Part shown: one piece after another, positions 17,105-25,383 of the stretch | How positions within the stretch are numbered: the first letter of the stretch is position 1 | Layout of the letters: each line of letters begins with the position of its first letter | Assembly: GCA_023384095.1 (NCBI GenBank) | Contig: JAHDXT010000003.1 | Location: 186,001-250,000 of the forward strand | Direction of reading: 5' to 3' | Origin: Hyphomicrobiaceae bacterium | GTDB lineage: Bacteria > Pseudomonadota > Alphaproteobacteria > Rhizobiales > Hyphomicrobiaceae | DNA length: 64,000 nucleotides | Notes under the pieces: model-generated | What the model saw: only the letters and a program-made list of their open reading frames with translations | Databases searched by the model: none | What the model was told of the DNA's origin: nothing | Program-made: the position numbers and the translations under genes

Positions 17105-17722
17105 CTAACCGTCCACCGACGGCGTTCGGGTCTTGCGCGGCAGCCTGGCGGCTTTGCCGCCCCATTTGCGAGCGAGCTTGGCGAGGTCCTTCTCGATCGC
17201 CTGGCTGTCGACGGTCGTCGGATCGAAGCCCGGGCCGCGCCAACTGATCACGTCCTCGTGGCTCTCGTGGTGTGGATCGGCGATGGCATCCAGGTAATCC
17301 TGATAGCCCCATGGTCCGCCGACGTCCTCCGGCGGGCAGCGGCCCTCGGCGTCGATGAGCCGCGGGTAGCTCGCTTCGGTCTTCGGCTCGAACACTTTCT
17401 CGATCTTGATGGCGTGCACCCAGTCGTCGCCAAAGTCGTAGGTGTACTTGAACGACCTGGCGCCCGTCGCGTCGATGAGATCGCCGAGCGTCGATTTCTC
17501 CGCCGGCAGCACAGGCGACCCGAACGCGCCGTTGTCGGGACCGGGCAGGCCCCATCGCATGTCCCGCACGCGGAACTCGTAGAGATGGCAGTTCCACCAC
17601 GGCATCGCGGCCTGGATCACGAGATGCAGATCGGCGAGCGGAATGGTGAGCGGCACCTCGATACGGCGCATTACGGCGGGCGCGACGTGCTCCAAGGTGA
17701 TCTCGAGACGGGCGATGCTCAT
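17105..17722 (-). CDS. Plasmid pRiA4b ORF-3 family protein
   Basis: A 205-residue protein of the pRiA4b ORF-3 (PF07929) family. The family pattern is clear: LEITLEHVAPAVMRRIEVPL at the start, ADLHLVIQAAMPWWNCHLYEF, the YDFGDDWVH motif near residue 95, then CPPEDVGGPWGYQDYL. A basic tail ends the protein. The function is unknown; the family is common on rhizobial plasmids and in chromosomes. It lies on the minus strand between the importer operon and cobW, with no evident link to either. Confidence 0.9.
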   Translation of the reverse strand: MSIARLEITLEHVAPAVMRRIEVPLTIPLADLHLVIQAAMPWWNCHLYEFRVRDMRWGLPGPDNGAFGSPVLPAEKSTLGDLIDATGARSFKYTYDFGDDWVHAIKIEKVFEPKTEASYPRLIDAEGRCPPEDVGGPWGYQDYLDAIADPHHESHEDVISWRGPGFDPTTVDSQAIEKDLAKLARKWGGKAARLPRKTRTPSVDG

Positions 17723-17801
17723 GCCGCAAGCTTAGCGAAGTCGTGCGCGCTGCCCAATGCCAGGACCGCAACTCGTCCACAGTTGATCGTGTGCTCGCCA
17801 A

Positions 17802-18863
17802 TCATTCCGGGCTGCGTGCCGAAGCCATGCCACCGCTCTCGCAGCAGCCGGTGACGAGCCGCGTCAAGCCAGCCGGGTCGAAAGTGCCGCGGCGGCCGAT
17901 GGCGACGAGCTGGCTCATGGCGGGCGGCGGGCCTGCCTCGACCTCCAGGGACATGCGCTTGCCGACGAGGTGGAAGACGCCGCGGCCCTCTGGCTGGCCG
18001 GCGAGGCGCAGGATCCCCTTGGCGCGCAGCAGCCCCGGCGGCAGGCGTCGCATCGCGTCCCTGAGCTTGCGGCTGTCGAGCGGCCCGGCGCCCTGCCAGG
18101 ACCAGCTCTCGAACTCCTCGCCATGGTCGTGCAGGTGGCCGGCGTGGCCGTGATCGTGATGGTGCACATGGCCGGCCGAGGCCCGGCGGTTGCGCGCGCG
18201 CTCCAGCGCCTCGCCCTGACCGGGAGGCGCTGCGAACAGGACCGCGCGCGGCACGTCGGCGAAGCGGGTGCGCAGGATGCGCAGGTTCGGGACCGGGCCC
18301 TGGAGCCCCTCCTCGACCGCCACGAGCTGCTGTCCGCTCGCCAGATCGCACTTGTTGAGCAGGACGATGTCGGCGCATGCGGCCTGGTCGATGGCGAGCT
18401 CGGCGGCGGCGAAGTCGAGGTCGAGAAACCCGCCCGCATCGACGAGGCAATAGATCGAGTCGAGCTTCACGAGCTCGCGCAAGTCGTCGCCGAGCAGCGC
18501 ATCGACGACCGCCAGCGGCCGCGAGACGCCGCTCGTCTCGATGACGACATGCTGCGGCCTCGGATCAGCATCGACGAGCCGTTGCACGGCTTCGACGAGA
18601 TCGTCGCGGATCGAGCAGCATACGCAGCCGTTGGCGAGCGAGATCTGTTCCGCGCCCATGTCGACGACCAGCTCGGCGTCGATGTTGATGGCGCCGAAAT
18701 CGTTCACCAGCACGCCGAACCGCGTCCCCTGCGGATCGGACAGGATACGCTTGAGCAGCGTCGTCTTGCCGGCGCCGAGGAAGCCGGCGAGAACCGTGAC
18801 GGGCAGGGGATCGGAGCGGGCGGAGCTGGGGGCTGCTCTGGAATCCGGCGTCGGCGATGTCAT
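17802..18863 (-). CDS. CobW/P47K family GTPase with His-rich metal-binding segment
   Basis: A 353-residue G3E-family GTPase. Walker A GFLGAGKTT is at residues 27-35, the CxCC motif (GCVCCSIRDDL) at 80-83 and NKCD at 170-173. A His-rich stretch near residues 232-248 (HVHHHDHGHAGHLHDHG) precedes the CobW C-terminal domain. Such proteins are metal chaperones for zinc or cobalt enzymes. The start at 18863 is preferred; an in-frame ATG at 18881 is possible, and the open frame far upstream is an artefact. It diverges from the DapA-family gene. No cobalamin genes are nearby, so a zinc role is as likely as a cobalt one. Confidence 0.9.
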   Translation of the reverse strand: MTSPTPDSRAAPSSARSDPLPVTVLAGFLGAGKTTLLKRILSDPQGTRFGVLVNDFGAINIDAELVVDMGAEQISLANGCVCCSIRDDLVEAVQRLVDADPRPQHVVIETSGVSRPLAVVDALLGDDLRELVKLDSIYCLVDAGGFLDLDFAAAELAIDQAACADIVLLNKCDLASGQQLVAVEEGLQGPVPNLRILRTRFADVPRAVLFAAPPGQGEALERARNRRASAGHVHHHDHGHAGHLHDHGEEFESWSWQGAGPLDSRKLRDAMRRLPPGLLRAKGILRLAGQPEGRGVFHLVGKRMSLEVEAGPPPAMSQLVAIGRRGTFDPAGLTRLVTGCCESGGMASARSPE

Positions 18864-18974
18864 GCTGATCTCATCGGGCATTGCAACCGCGGGGGCAGTC
18901 GCTACTGGAGCAACCGACTTGCTCCTTCCCCCAGGGTTGACGCACACTCCGACGGCTAGCGCAAGGAGGAGCCG

Positions 18975-19901
18975 ATGGCCGGCACAGCGAAGTGGGAAGG
19001 CATCTTTCCGGCGGTGACGACGAAGTTCACCGAGGACGGGCGGCTCGACACCAGGGAGATGGAGCGCTGCTATCGGCTGCAGGTCGATGCCGGCGTCGAC
19101 GGCCTCATCGTCTGCGGCTCGCTGGGCGAAGCCTCGACGCTGGACCCCGACGAGAAGCTCGAGGTCCTCAGGATCGCGCGCGGCGTCGCGGGTAAGCTCC
19201 CGGTGCTGCTGACCATCTGCGACGGGTCCACACGCAACGCTCGAGGGCTGGCAGAGCGGGGCGCCAAGGCCGGCGCGGCCGGATTCATGGTCCTGCCCGG
19301 ACTGCCCTACAAGTCCGACCGGCGCGAGACGATCGCGCATTTCACGGCGGTCGCCCGCGCCGGCGGCCTGCCGGTGATGATCTACAACAACCCGCCCGCC
19401 TACGGAGTCGACGTCACGCCGGAGATGCTGGTCGAGATGGCATCCGAGCCGCTGTTCACGTCGGTCAAGGAGAGCTCCGACAACATCAGGCGCGTGACCG
19501 ACATCTTCAACATGACGGGCGAGCGCTATCAGGTCTTCACGGGCGTCGACAATCTCGCGCTGGAGAGCTTCGCCATGGGAGCCGTCGGCTGGGTGGCCGG
19601 CCTCGTCGCCGCCTTCCCCGCCGAGACCGTCGCCATCTGGAAGCTGGCGCGCGCCGGCCGCATGGCCGAGGCGCTTGCGATCTACCGCTGGTTCAGGCCG
19701 CTGCTCGACGTCGACGTCTCGACCAAGCTGGTGCAGAATATCAAGCTGGTCGAGGCGCTGGCGATCGGCTCCAACGACCGCTGCCGAGCCCCGCGCCTGC
19801 CGCTCGCCGGAGCCGAGAGGGACCGGATCGCAGGGATCGTGGAAAAAGCCCTCAGGACACGCCCGAGGCTGCCGGCGCCGAGCGCCGCAGCCGCCGAATA
19901 G
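18975..19901 (+). CDS. Dihydrodipicolinate synthase family aldolase/lyase
   Basis: A 308-residue class I aldolase of the DapA/NanA family. The Schiff-base lysine is K165 (TSVKESSDN) and the catalytic tyrosine Y137 (IYNNPPAYG). The substrate-binding loop reads GSLGEAS at 48-54, instead of the GTTGES typical of true DapA, so a catabolic role on another 2-oxo acid is more likely than lysine synthesis. A strong AAGGAGGAG ribosome-binding site precedes the ATG. It diverges from cobW and is followed after 74 bases by a nucleotide-sugar dehydrogenase. Confidence 0.9.
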   Translation: MAGTAKWEGIFPAVTTKFTEDGRLDTREMERCYRLQVDAGVDGLIVCGSLGEASTLDPDEKLEVLRIARGVAGKLPVLLTICDGSTRNARGLAERGAKAGAAGFMVLPGLPYKSDRRETIAHFTAVARAGGLPVMIYNNPPAYGVDVTPEMLVEMASEPLFTSVKESSDNIRRVTDIFNMTGERYQVFTGVDNLALESFAMGAVGWVAGLVAAFPAETVAIWKLARAGRMAEALAIYRWFRPLLDVDVSTKLVQNIKLVEALAIGSNDRCRAPRLPLAGAERDRIAGIVEKALRTRPRLPAPSAAAAE

Positions 19902-19975
19902 GCCGGAATGCGATCGCCCGGGCGGCAGCCGCATCTGCCGCCGCCAGCCTTGCCCTGCTCACCCTCGATGCCGCC

Positions 19976-21256
19976 ATGCTCACCGACCTGACCGACATCA
20001 GAATCAGCGTCATCGGCCCCGGCTACGTCGGGCTGCCGCTCGCGGCCTGCCTGGGGCGCAAGTTCCCCGTGGTCGGCTTCGATATCGACGGCCGCCGCGT
20101 CGGCGAGCTGAGGCGCGGCGTGGACCGCACGCGCGAGGTTCCCGAGCAGGAGCTGCTCTCGGCCGGCAGGTTGACCTTCTCCGCCGACGAGGGCGACCTG
20201 CGCGGGTGCAACCTCCACATCGTCACCGTTCCGACCCCGATCGATGCCGCGTGCCGGCCCGATCTCGGCGCGCTCGTGAGCGCCACCGAGACGGTCGGCC
20301 GCGCCCTGACCAAAGGCAGTGTCGCCGTCTACGAATCGACGGTCTTCCCCGGCGCGACCGAGGAGGTCTGCGTCCCGATCCTCGAGCGGGTTTCGGGGCT
20401 CGTGCTCAACCGCGACTTCTTCGCCGGATACAGCCCCGAGCGCATCAATCCCGGCGACAGCCAGCGCCGTTTGCCTGACATCCGCAAGATCACGTCGGGC
20501 TCGACGCCCGAGGCGGCGGCTCTCATCGACAGGGTCTATGGCTCGATCGTGGAGGCCGGAACGTATCCAGTGAGCTCGATCCGGGTGGCGGAAGCCGCCA
20601 AGGTGATCGAGAACGTACAGCGGGACGTCAATATCGCGCTCGTCAACGAGCTGGCGCAGCTCTTCAAGCGGATGGGCCTCGAGACCCGCGAGATCCTGGA
20701 AGCGGCGGGGACCAAGTGGAACTTCCACGGCTATCGGCCCGGCCTCGTCGGCGGCCACTGCATCGGGGTGGACCCCTACTATCTCACGCACAAGGCGCAG
20801 GCGATCGGCTTCCATCCCGAGATGATCCTCGCCGGACGCCGCATCAACGACGGCATGGCCGGGTTCGTCGCCCGGGACATCGTCAAGTCTCTGCTGCAGC
20901 ACCGCATCCGGCTCGACACCGCGCGCGTGCTGGTCATGGGCTTCACCTTCAAGGAGAACTGTCCGGACACCCGCAACACCAAAGTCGCGGACATGATCGC
21001 CGAGCTGAAGGACTACGTGGCGGGCGTCGCCGTCTACGATCCGCTGGCGGACATCGAGCAGGCCGCTCACGCGTACGGCGTGAGGATCACCAACAGCCTG
21101 CCCGCGGGACCCTTCGAGGCGGTCGTGCTGGCGGTCCGGCACGACGCGATCACCGGGCTCGGCCGCGCGAGGCTTCGCGAACTGCTGACGGCCGGCGGCA
21201 TCATCTACGACCTCAAAGGCGTGCTCCCCGTGGACGAGAGCGACGCGCGGGTCTGA
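19976..21256 (+). CDS. UDP-sugar dehydrogenase, TviB/WbpO type
   Basis: A 426-residue nucleotide-sugar 6-dehydrogenase. The Rossmann motif is at the N-terminus (ISVIGPGYVGLPLA), YSPERINPGD is in the middle, the catalytic cysteine is C262 (GGHCIGVDPYYL), and the C-terminal domain has GFTFKENCPDTRNTKV. It oxidises a UDP-N-acetylhexosamine or UDP-glucose to the uronate with two NAD+, feeding capsule or lipopolysaccharide synthesis. The motif style is closest to the UDP-GalNAc/GlcNAc dehydrogenases (TviB, WbpO). No other polysaccharide gene is adjacent. The start ATG at 19976 gives a sensible N-terminus. Confidence 0.9.
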   Translation: MLTDLTDIRISVIGPGYVGLPLAACLGRKFPVVGFDIDGRRVGELRRGVDRTREVPEQELLSAGRLTFSADEGDLRGCNLHIVTVPTPIDAACRPDLGALVSATETVGRALTKGSVAVYESTVFPGATEEVCVPILERVSGLVLNRDFFAGYSPERINPGDSQRRLPDIRKITSGSTPEAAALIDRVYGSIVEAGTYPVSSIRVAEAAKVIENVQRDVNIALVNELAQLFKRMGLETREILEAAGTKWNFHGYRPGLVGGHCIGVDPYYLTHKAQAIGFHPEMILAGRRINDGMAGFVARDIVKSLLQHRIRLDTARVLVMGFTFKENCPDTRNTKVADMIAELKDYVAGVAVYDPLADIEQAAHAYGVRITNSLPAGPFEAVVLAVRHDAITGLGRARLRELLTAGGIIYDLKGVLPVDESDARV

Positions 21257-21324
21257 ACGGACATGAGAGTTGCGCGCTTCTCGTAGACTCCAATGGATTT
21301 CCGATCGAAATCGAAACGATTCCC

Positions 21325-21419
21325 CCCCTCTCCCCGCGTGCGGGGAGAGGGGCAGCCGCGAGCACGGCTCGAATTTCTGCCCCTCACCCTAACCCTCTCC
21401 CCATTGGGAATGGGGAGAG
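21325..21419. repeat. Two CTCTCCCC/GGGGAGAG hairpins (family C)
   Basis: Stem 1 is CCCCTCTCCCC / GGGGAGAGGGG (21325-21335 and 21342-21352). Stem 2 is CTCTCCCC / GGGGAGAG (21395-21402 and 21412-21419). They occupy the gap between the convergent UDP-sugar dehydrogenase and cystathionine beta-lyase genes and may act as a bidirectional terminator, though no T-runs follow. Confidence 0.6.
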
Positions 21420-21453
21420 AGACTTGGACGCTTCAATCTCAACCGGAACAACT

Positions 21454-22623
21454 CTAGCCCGGCAGCTCTGCGAAGCCCTGTTCCAGGTCGGCGATGATGT
21501 CGGCGGGGTCCTCGAGGCCGATATGCAGGCGGACGAGCGCGCCGCCGCTCCAGCCCTTGACGCCGCCCTGCGGATAGACGATCGCGAGGCTCTCGAAGCC
21601 GCCCCATGACGCGCCGATGCCGAACAGCTTGAGCCGGTCCACCAAGCGGTCGGCGTCGTCCTGGGTGACGTAGGGCTTGAACGAGACCGACAGCAGACCG
21701 TTCGCGCCGGTGAAATCGCGCTTCCACAGCTCATGGCCCGGGTGCGAGGGCAGCGGCGGATAGAGCACGCGGTCGACCTGCGGCTGGCGCTCGAGCCAGC
21801 CGATCACCTCCATGGCATGCGCCCGGTGCATCGCCATGCGGGCGCTCGCCGTGCGCAGGCCGCGGAGCGCGAGGTAGGCATCGTCCGAGCTCACGGTCTG
21901 ACCGAGCAGGCCGGCGTCGAAGCAAAGCTGATCGGCCGACCGGGCGTTGGCCGTCACCGAGCCCATCACGAGGTCCGAGTGCCCGGCGATGTATTTCGTG
22001 ATGGCGACGATCGAGATGTCGGCCCCGAGCGTCAGGGGGCGGTAAAGCCCCGACGCGCCCCACGTGTTGTCTGCAGCGAGCAGCGTGTCATCGCGACCCT
22101 CGAGCAGAGCCGCGATGGCGGGGAGATCCTGCAGGTCGTAGATGATCGAGCCCGGGATCTCGACGTAGACCATCCGCGTCTCCGGCTTGAGCCGCCGCGC
22201 CACTTCCTCATGGCCGCCATGATAGAACTCGCACGCGATACCGCGCTGGGCGAGGTAGCGCACGGCAATCGCGCGGGCCGGCCCGTAGATCGATTCCGAC
22301 AGCAGGCAGTGATCGCCGGGCTTCAGCACGGACAGCAGCACGTGCGCGATGGCGGCGAGCCCCGTCGGGAACAGCATCGTGCGGGCGCCCTGCTCGATCT
22401 CGCTGAGCGCGTCCTCGAGCGCGAAGGTCGTGGGTGTGCCGCGCGCGCCATACGAGAACACCCGCTCGCCCCTCTCCCGGCGGCCGCGGACCGACTTCAG
22501 GGTGGAGGTGTCCTTGTAGAGGACCGTCGAGGCGCGGACGATGGCCGGGTTCACCGAGTTGGTGTCGGCCTCGGCGTGGTTGCGCGCCACGTGAACGAGC
22601 CTCGTCTTGTCGCGCTGCTTCAT
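21454..22623 (-). CDS. metC: Cystathionine beta-lyase
   Basis: A 389-residue PLP enzyme of the Cys/Met metabolism family. The PLP lysine is K210 (ITKYIAGHSDLVMG), the same position as in characterised MetC. YGARGTPTTFALEDAL near residue 60, LAADNTWGASG before the lysine, and VRLHIGLEDPADIIADLEQ at the C-terminus are all family features. It cleaves cystathionine to homocysteine, pyruvate and ammonia in methionine synthesis. It lies 55 bases downstream of the E1-like gene on the same strand and may be co-transcribed, although the pathways are not obviously linked. Confidence 0.92.
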   Translation of the reverse strand: MKQRDKTRLVHVARNHAEADTNSVNPAIVRASTVLYKDTSTLKSVRGRRERGERVFSYGARGTPTTFALEDALSEIEQGARTMLFPTGLAAIAHVLLSVLKPGDHCLLSESIYGPARAIAVRYLAQRGIACEFYHGGHEEVARRLKPETRMVYVEIPGSIIYDLQDLPAIAALLEGRDDTLLAADNTWGASGLYRPLTLGADISIVAITKYIAGHSDLVMGSVTANARSADQLCFDAGLLGQTVSSDDAYLALRGLRTASARMAMHRAHAMEVIGWLERQPQVDRVLYPPLPSHPGHELWKRDFTGANGLLSVSFKPYVTQDDADRLVDRLKLFGIGASWGGFESLAIVYPQGGVKGWSGGALVRLHIGLEDPADIIADLEQGFAELPG

Positions 22624-22678
22624 GAAGGTCCCTCTCGTGTATCCGGATTGTTTCTGCGGGGATGATACGCTTGTCGTT

Positions 22679-25279
22679 CTAGCCCGAACCGAGCGCGTCT
22701 GCGACGAGCGCGCGCGCCTGATCGTCGTGCCAGGATTTCACGCCGACGGCCGGCGTCGCGGAGGCCGGACGCCCGGCGCGGCGCAGCGGGCGGCCGGCCG
22801 CGCGCTCCAGATCGCGGCCGAGATGCCGGAAGTAGCCCATGTTCTCCGGCTCCTCCTCGCACCAGACGAGCTCGGCTCTCGGGTGTTTTGCCAGCAGGGC
22901 CGCCAGCGCATCCGATGGGAACGGGTGGAGCTGCTCGATGCGCACGAGCGCGACGGCATCCTCGAGCCCGCGCTCGGCGCGCGCCTGCCGCAGCTCGTAA
23001 CTGACTTTGCCGGTGCACAGGACGACGCGGCGGGCGTCCGAGACTTCGCCGTCGGGAATGACCGGGCGGAACGCCGTCCCCGGCCCGAACGCTGCGAGCG
23101 GCGACACGCAGGCCTTGTGCCGCAGCAGCGACTTCGGAGTCAGCACCACCAGCGGCTTGCGGAACGGCCAGTGCATCTGCCGGCGCAGCAGGTGGAAGAA
23201 GTTGGCGGGGGTCGAAACATTCGCCACCACGAGGTTGGCTCCCGCGCAGGCCGCAAGCAGCCGCTCGGGCCGGCCAGTCGAATGGTCCGGGCCGCCGCCG
23301 TCGAGGCCGTGCGGCAGGAGAATGACGAGGCCGGAGGATCGGAGCCAGCGATCCTCGCCACAGGCGATGCACTGGTCGAACACCGGTTGGGCAATGTTCA
23401 GGAACTCGCCGAACTGCGCCTCCCAGACCACGAGGCGGCGAGGATCGGCAAGGCTCATGCCGTACTCGAAGCAGAGCACCGCGTGCTCGATGAGGGGCGT
23501 GTTGTGGACTTCCACCTGCCCCTCGCCGCAGGCGACCGGCCCGAGCACGAGGTGGCGCGCGCCCGTGACCTGGTCGTGCAGCTCGAGGTGGCGCTGCGTG
23601 AATGCGCCGCGAACGGCGTCCTGGCCGCTGAAGCGCAACGCGGTTCCTTCGGCGATCAGAGAGGCGAAGGCCAACGCTTCGCCGGTGGCCCAGCTCAATC
23701 CCTCGCCGACCTCTATCGATTGCCGCCGTTCCTGGAGAAAGCGCTCCACCTTGGGATCGACGGCGAAGCCGGGCGGAGCCACGGTCAGCAACGCGCCGAG
23801 GCGTCGCAGCTCTGACAGCGGCACGCCGGTCGCGGGCGAGACCAGCATTTCGGCCGCGGTGCCGGCGCCGAAACCGGCCCACGCGCCTTCGAACCGATCG
23901 GCGCGGTTGACGGCGTAGGATTTCGCCGCCTCGAATCCCGCTCCGATGTCGGCGCTCATGGTCAGCGCGGCTTCCCTCATGCAACCCACGTCGAAGCGCG
24001 CCGCGGCGAGGCTGGCCGCGTAGAGCTCGTGCACCGGCGGGCGCGCGTCGATCGCCCGGTACATCAGCGGCTGCGTGAACCGCGGCTCGTCGAACTCGTT
24101 GTGGCCGGGCCGCCGGTAGCAGACGAGGTCGATGACGATGTCGCTGGCAAAAGCCGCGCGCCAGCGGGCGGCCACGGCAGCGACGTTGCAGACAGCATCC
24201 GGGTCGTCGCCGTTGACGTGCAGCACAGGGGCTTCGACCAGCCTGGCGATGTCTGTGGGACAGCGGGCCGAGCGCCCCTCCTCCGGCAGCGTCGTGAAAC
24301 CGAGCTGGTTGTTGATGACGACATGGACCGTACCGCCGAGCTCGTAGGGCGCCAGCCGCGAAAGCTGGAACATCTCGGCGACGAGCCCCTGCCCGGCGAA
24401 GCTCGCATCGGTGTGCAAAAGCAGCGGCAGCACCGCCCGCCGCCCGCCCGGCAGCCCGTGCCGCCATTGCTTCGCACGAGCGCGACCCTGGCTGATCACC
24501 GGCGCGATCTGCAGGTGCGAGGGATGCGGCGACACCGATAGCCGTATGGCCCGGCCGGCGATCTCGCGCTCGCCGGAGTAGCCGAGGTGGTACGAAACGT
24601 CCGAGCACGCATCGAGCCCTTCGGGGGCCGAGGGGCGGCCCTGGACCCCGGCCAGCAGCGCTCCGAGGGGCTTGCCGCACACGTTCGCGAGCAGGTTGAA
24701 CCGCCCGCGATGCATGCCGCCGATCACCACCTCCTCGAGGCCGAGCGGCACGCTTTCCACAAGCAGGGACTCGACGAGCGCGATGAGACTTTCCGCCCCG
24801 CCGAGCCCGAACAGCCGCGCGCCGGGCAATCGCTGCGTCAGCACCGTCTCGAACGTGTGCACCTGCGTCAGCAGCGCCAGCCGCGGCGCCGCGTCGGGCG
24901 GTTCGGATGCGGGCCCTTCGGCTTCCGCCTCCAGCCAGCGGCGCCTCGCGGTGTCGTGGATGTGCCCGAACTCCCACCCGATGGGGCCGCAGTAGGTGAG
25001 CTCGAGGCTTTCGATCAGCGAGGCCGCGCTGCGCGCTTCGAGGCCGTAGCGGGCCGGGTCGAGCTCCGGAACGGCCGGCAGCGGCGCCAGCCCCAGCGGA
25101 TCGAGGCGGCTTCTCAGGAATCCCCGGTCGCGATAGGCCTGGACCAGCGCCGCCTCGGCCGGCGAGGCCGGGGAGATCGCCCTGCGTCCGCCGGTGGCAA
25201 AGATCGCCTCCAGGGCGCCGGGGTCGCCCACTCCGGCGAAATCCTCCGCCGCCGCCGCGCGGCGTAGCTGCTCGTTCAT
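22679..25279 (-). CDS. 2-oxoglutarate dehydrogenase E1-like protein (short, DHTKD1-like size)
   Basis: An 866-residue thiamine-diphosphate E1 subunit. It keeps the whole OGDH-type core: GDDPDAVCNVAAVAARW (ThDP motif), YRRPGHNEFDEPRFTQPLMY, the LLPHGLDGGGPDHSTGRPER loop and the C-terminal QLHPFPSDAL segment. The N-terminus starts MNEQLRRAAA but lacks most of the E2-binding region, so the protein is shorter than SucA (about 930-1000). This size and divergence resemble 2-oxoadipate dehydrogenase (DHTKD1). No E2 or E3 gene is present here, so it would share those subunits. The start at 25279 is uncertain; ATG at 25345 is possible. It diverges from a CoA-transferase. Confidence 0.87.
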   Translation of the reverse strand: MNEQLRRAAAAEDFAGVGDPGALEAIFATGGRRAISPASPAEAALVQAYRDRGFLRSRLDPLGLAPLPAVPELDPARYGLEARSAASLIESLELTYCGPIGWEFGHIHDTARRRWLEAEAEGPASEPPDAAPRLALLTQVHTFETVLTQRLPGARLFGLGGAESLIALVESLLVESVPLGLEEVVIGGMHRGRFNLLANVCGKPLGALLAGVQGRPSAPEGLDACSDVSYHLGYSGEREIAGRAIRLSVSPHPSHLQIAPVISQGRARAKQWRHGLPGGRRAVLPLLLHTDASFAGQGLVAEMFQLSRLAPYELGGTVHVVINNQLGFTTLPEEGRSARCPTDIARLVEAPVLHVNGDDPDAVCNVAAVAARWRAAFASDIVIDLVCYRRPGHNEFDEPRFTQPLMYRAIDARPPVHELYAASLAAARFDVGCMREAALTMSADIGAGFEAAKSYAVNRADRFEGAWAGFGAGTAAEMLVSPATGVPLSELRRLGALLTVAPPGFAVDPKVERFLQERRQSIEVGEGLSWATGEALAFASLIAEGTALRFSGQDAVRGAFTQRHLELHDQVTGARHLVLGPVACGEGQVEVHNTPLIEHAVLCFEYGMSLADPRRLVVWEAQFGEFLNIAQPVFDQCIACGEDRWLRSSGLVILLPHGLDGGGPDHSTGRPERLLAACAGANLVVANVSTPANFFHLLRRQMHWPFRKPLVVLTPKSLLRHKACVSPLAAFGPGTAFRPVIPDGEVSDARRVVLCTGKVSYELRQARAERGLEDAVALVRIEQLHPFPSDALAALLAKHPRAELVWCEEEPENMGYFRHLGRDLERAAGRPLRRAGRPASATPAVGVKSWHDDQARALVADALGSG

Positions 25280-25383
25280 TTCGGAATGCGACCCCTGGAC
25301 ACGCGCGCGCCCCGCTCCGGCAAGGACACCACCTCGGGCTTTCATGCTAGTTAGCGCACAAAGCAAAGCTGGGAAACGACTTC

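Noticed and set aside
18975-19901. DapA-family gene as true dapA
   Set aside because: The GTTGES-type loop is replaced by GSLGEAS, so lysine synthesis is less likely; left as family-level call.
19682-21142. 486-residue minus-strand open frame
   Set aside because: It is antisense to the DapA-family and UDP-sugar dehydrogenase genes, which have intact catalytic residues.
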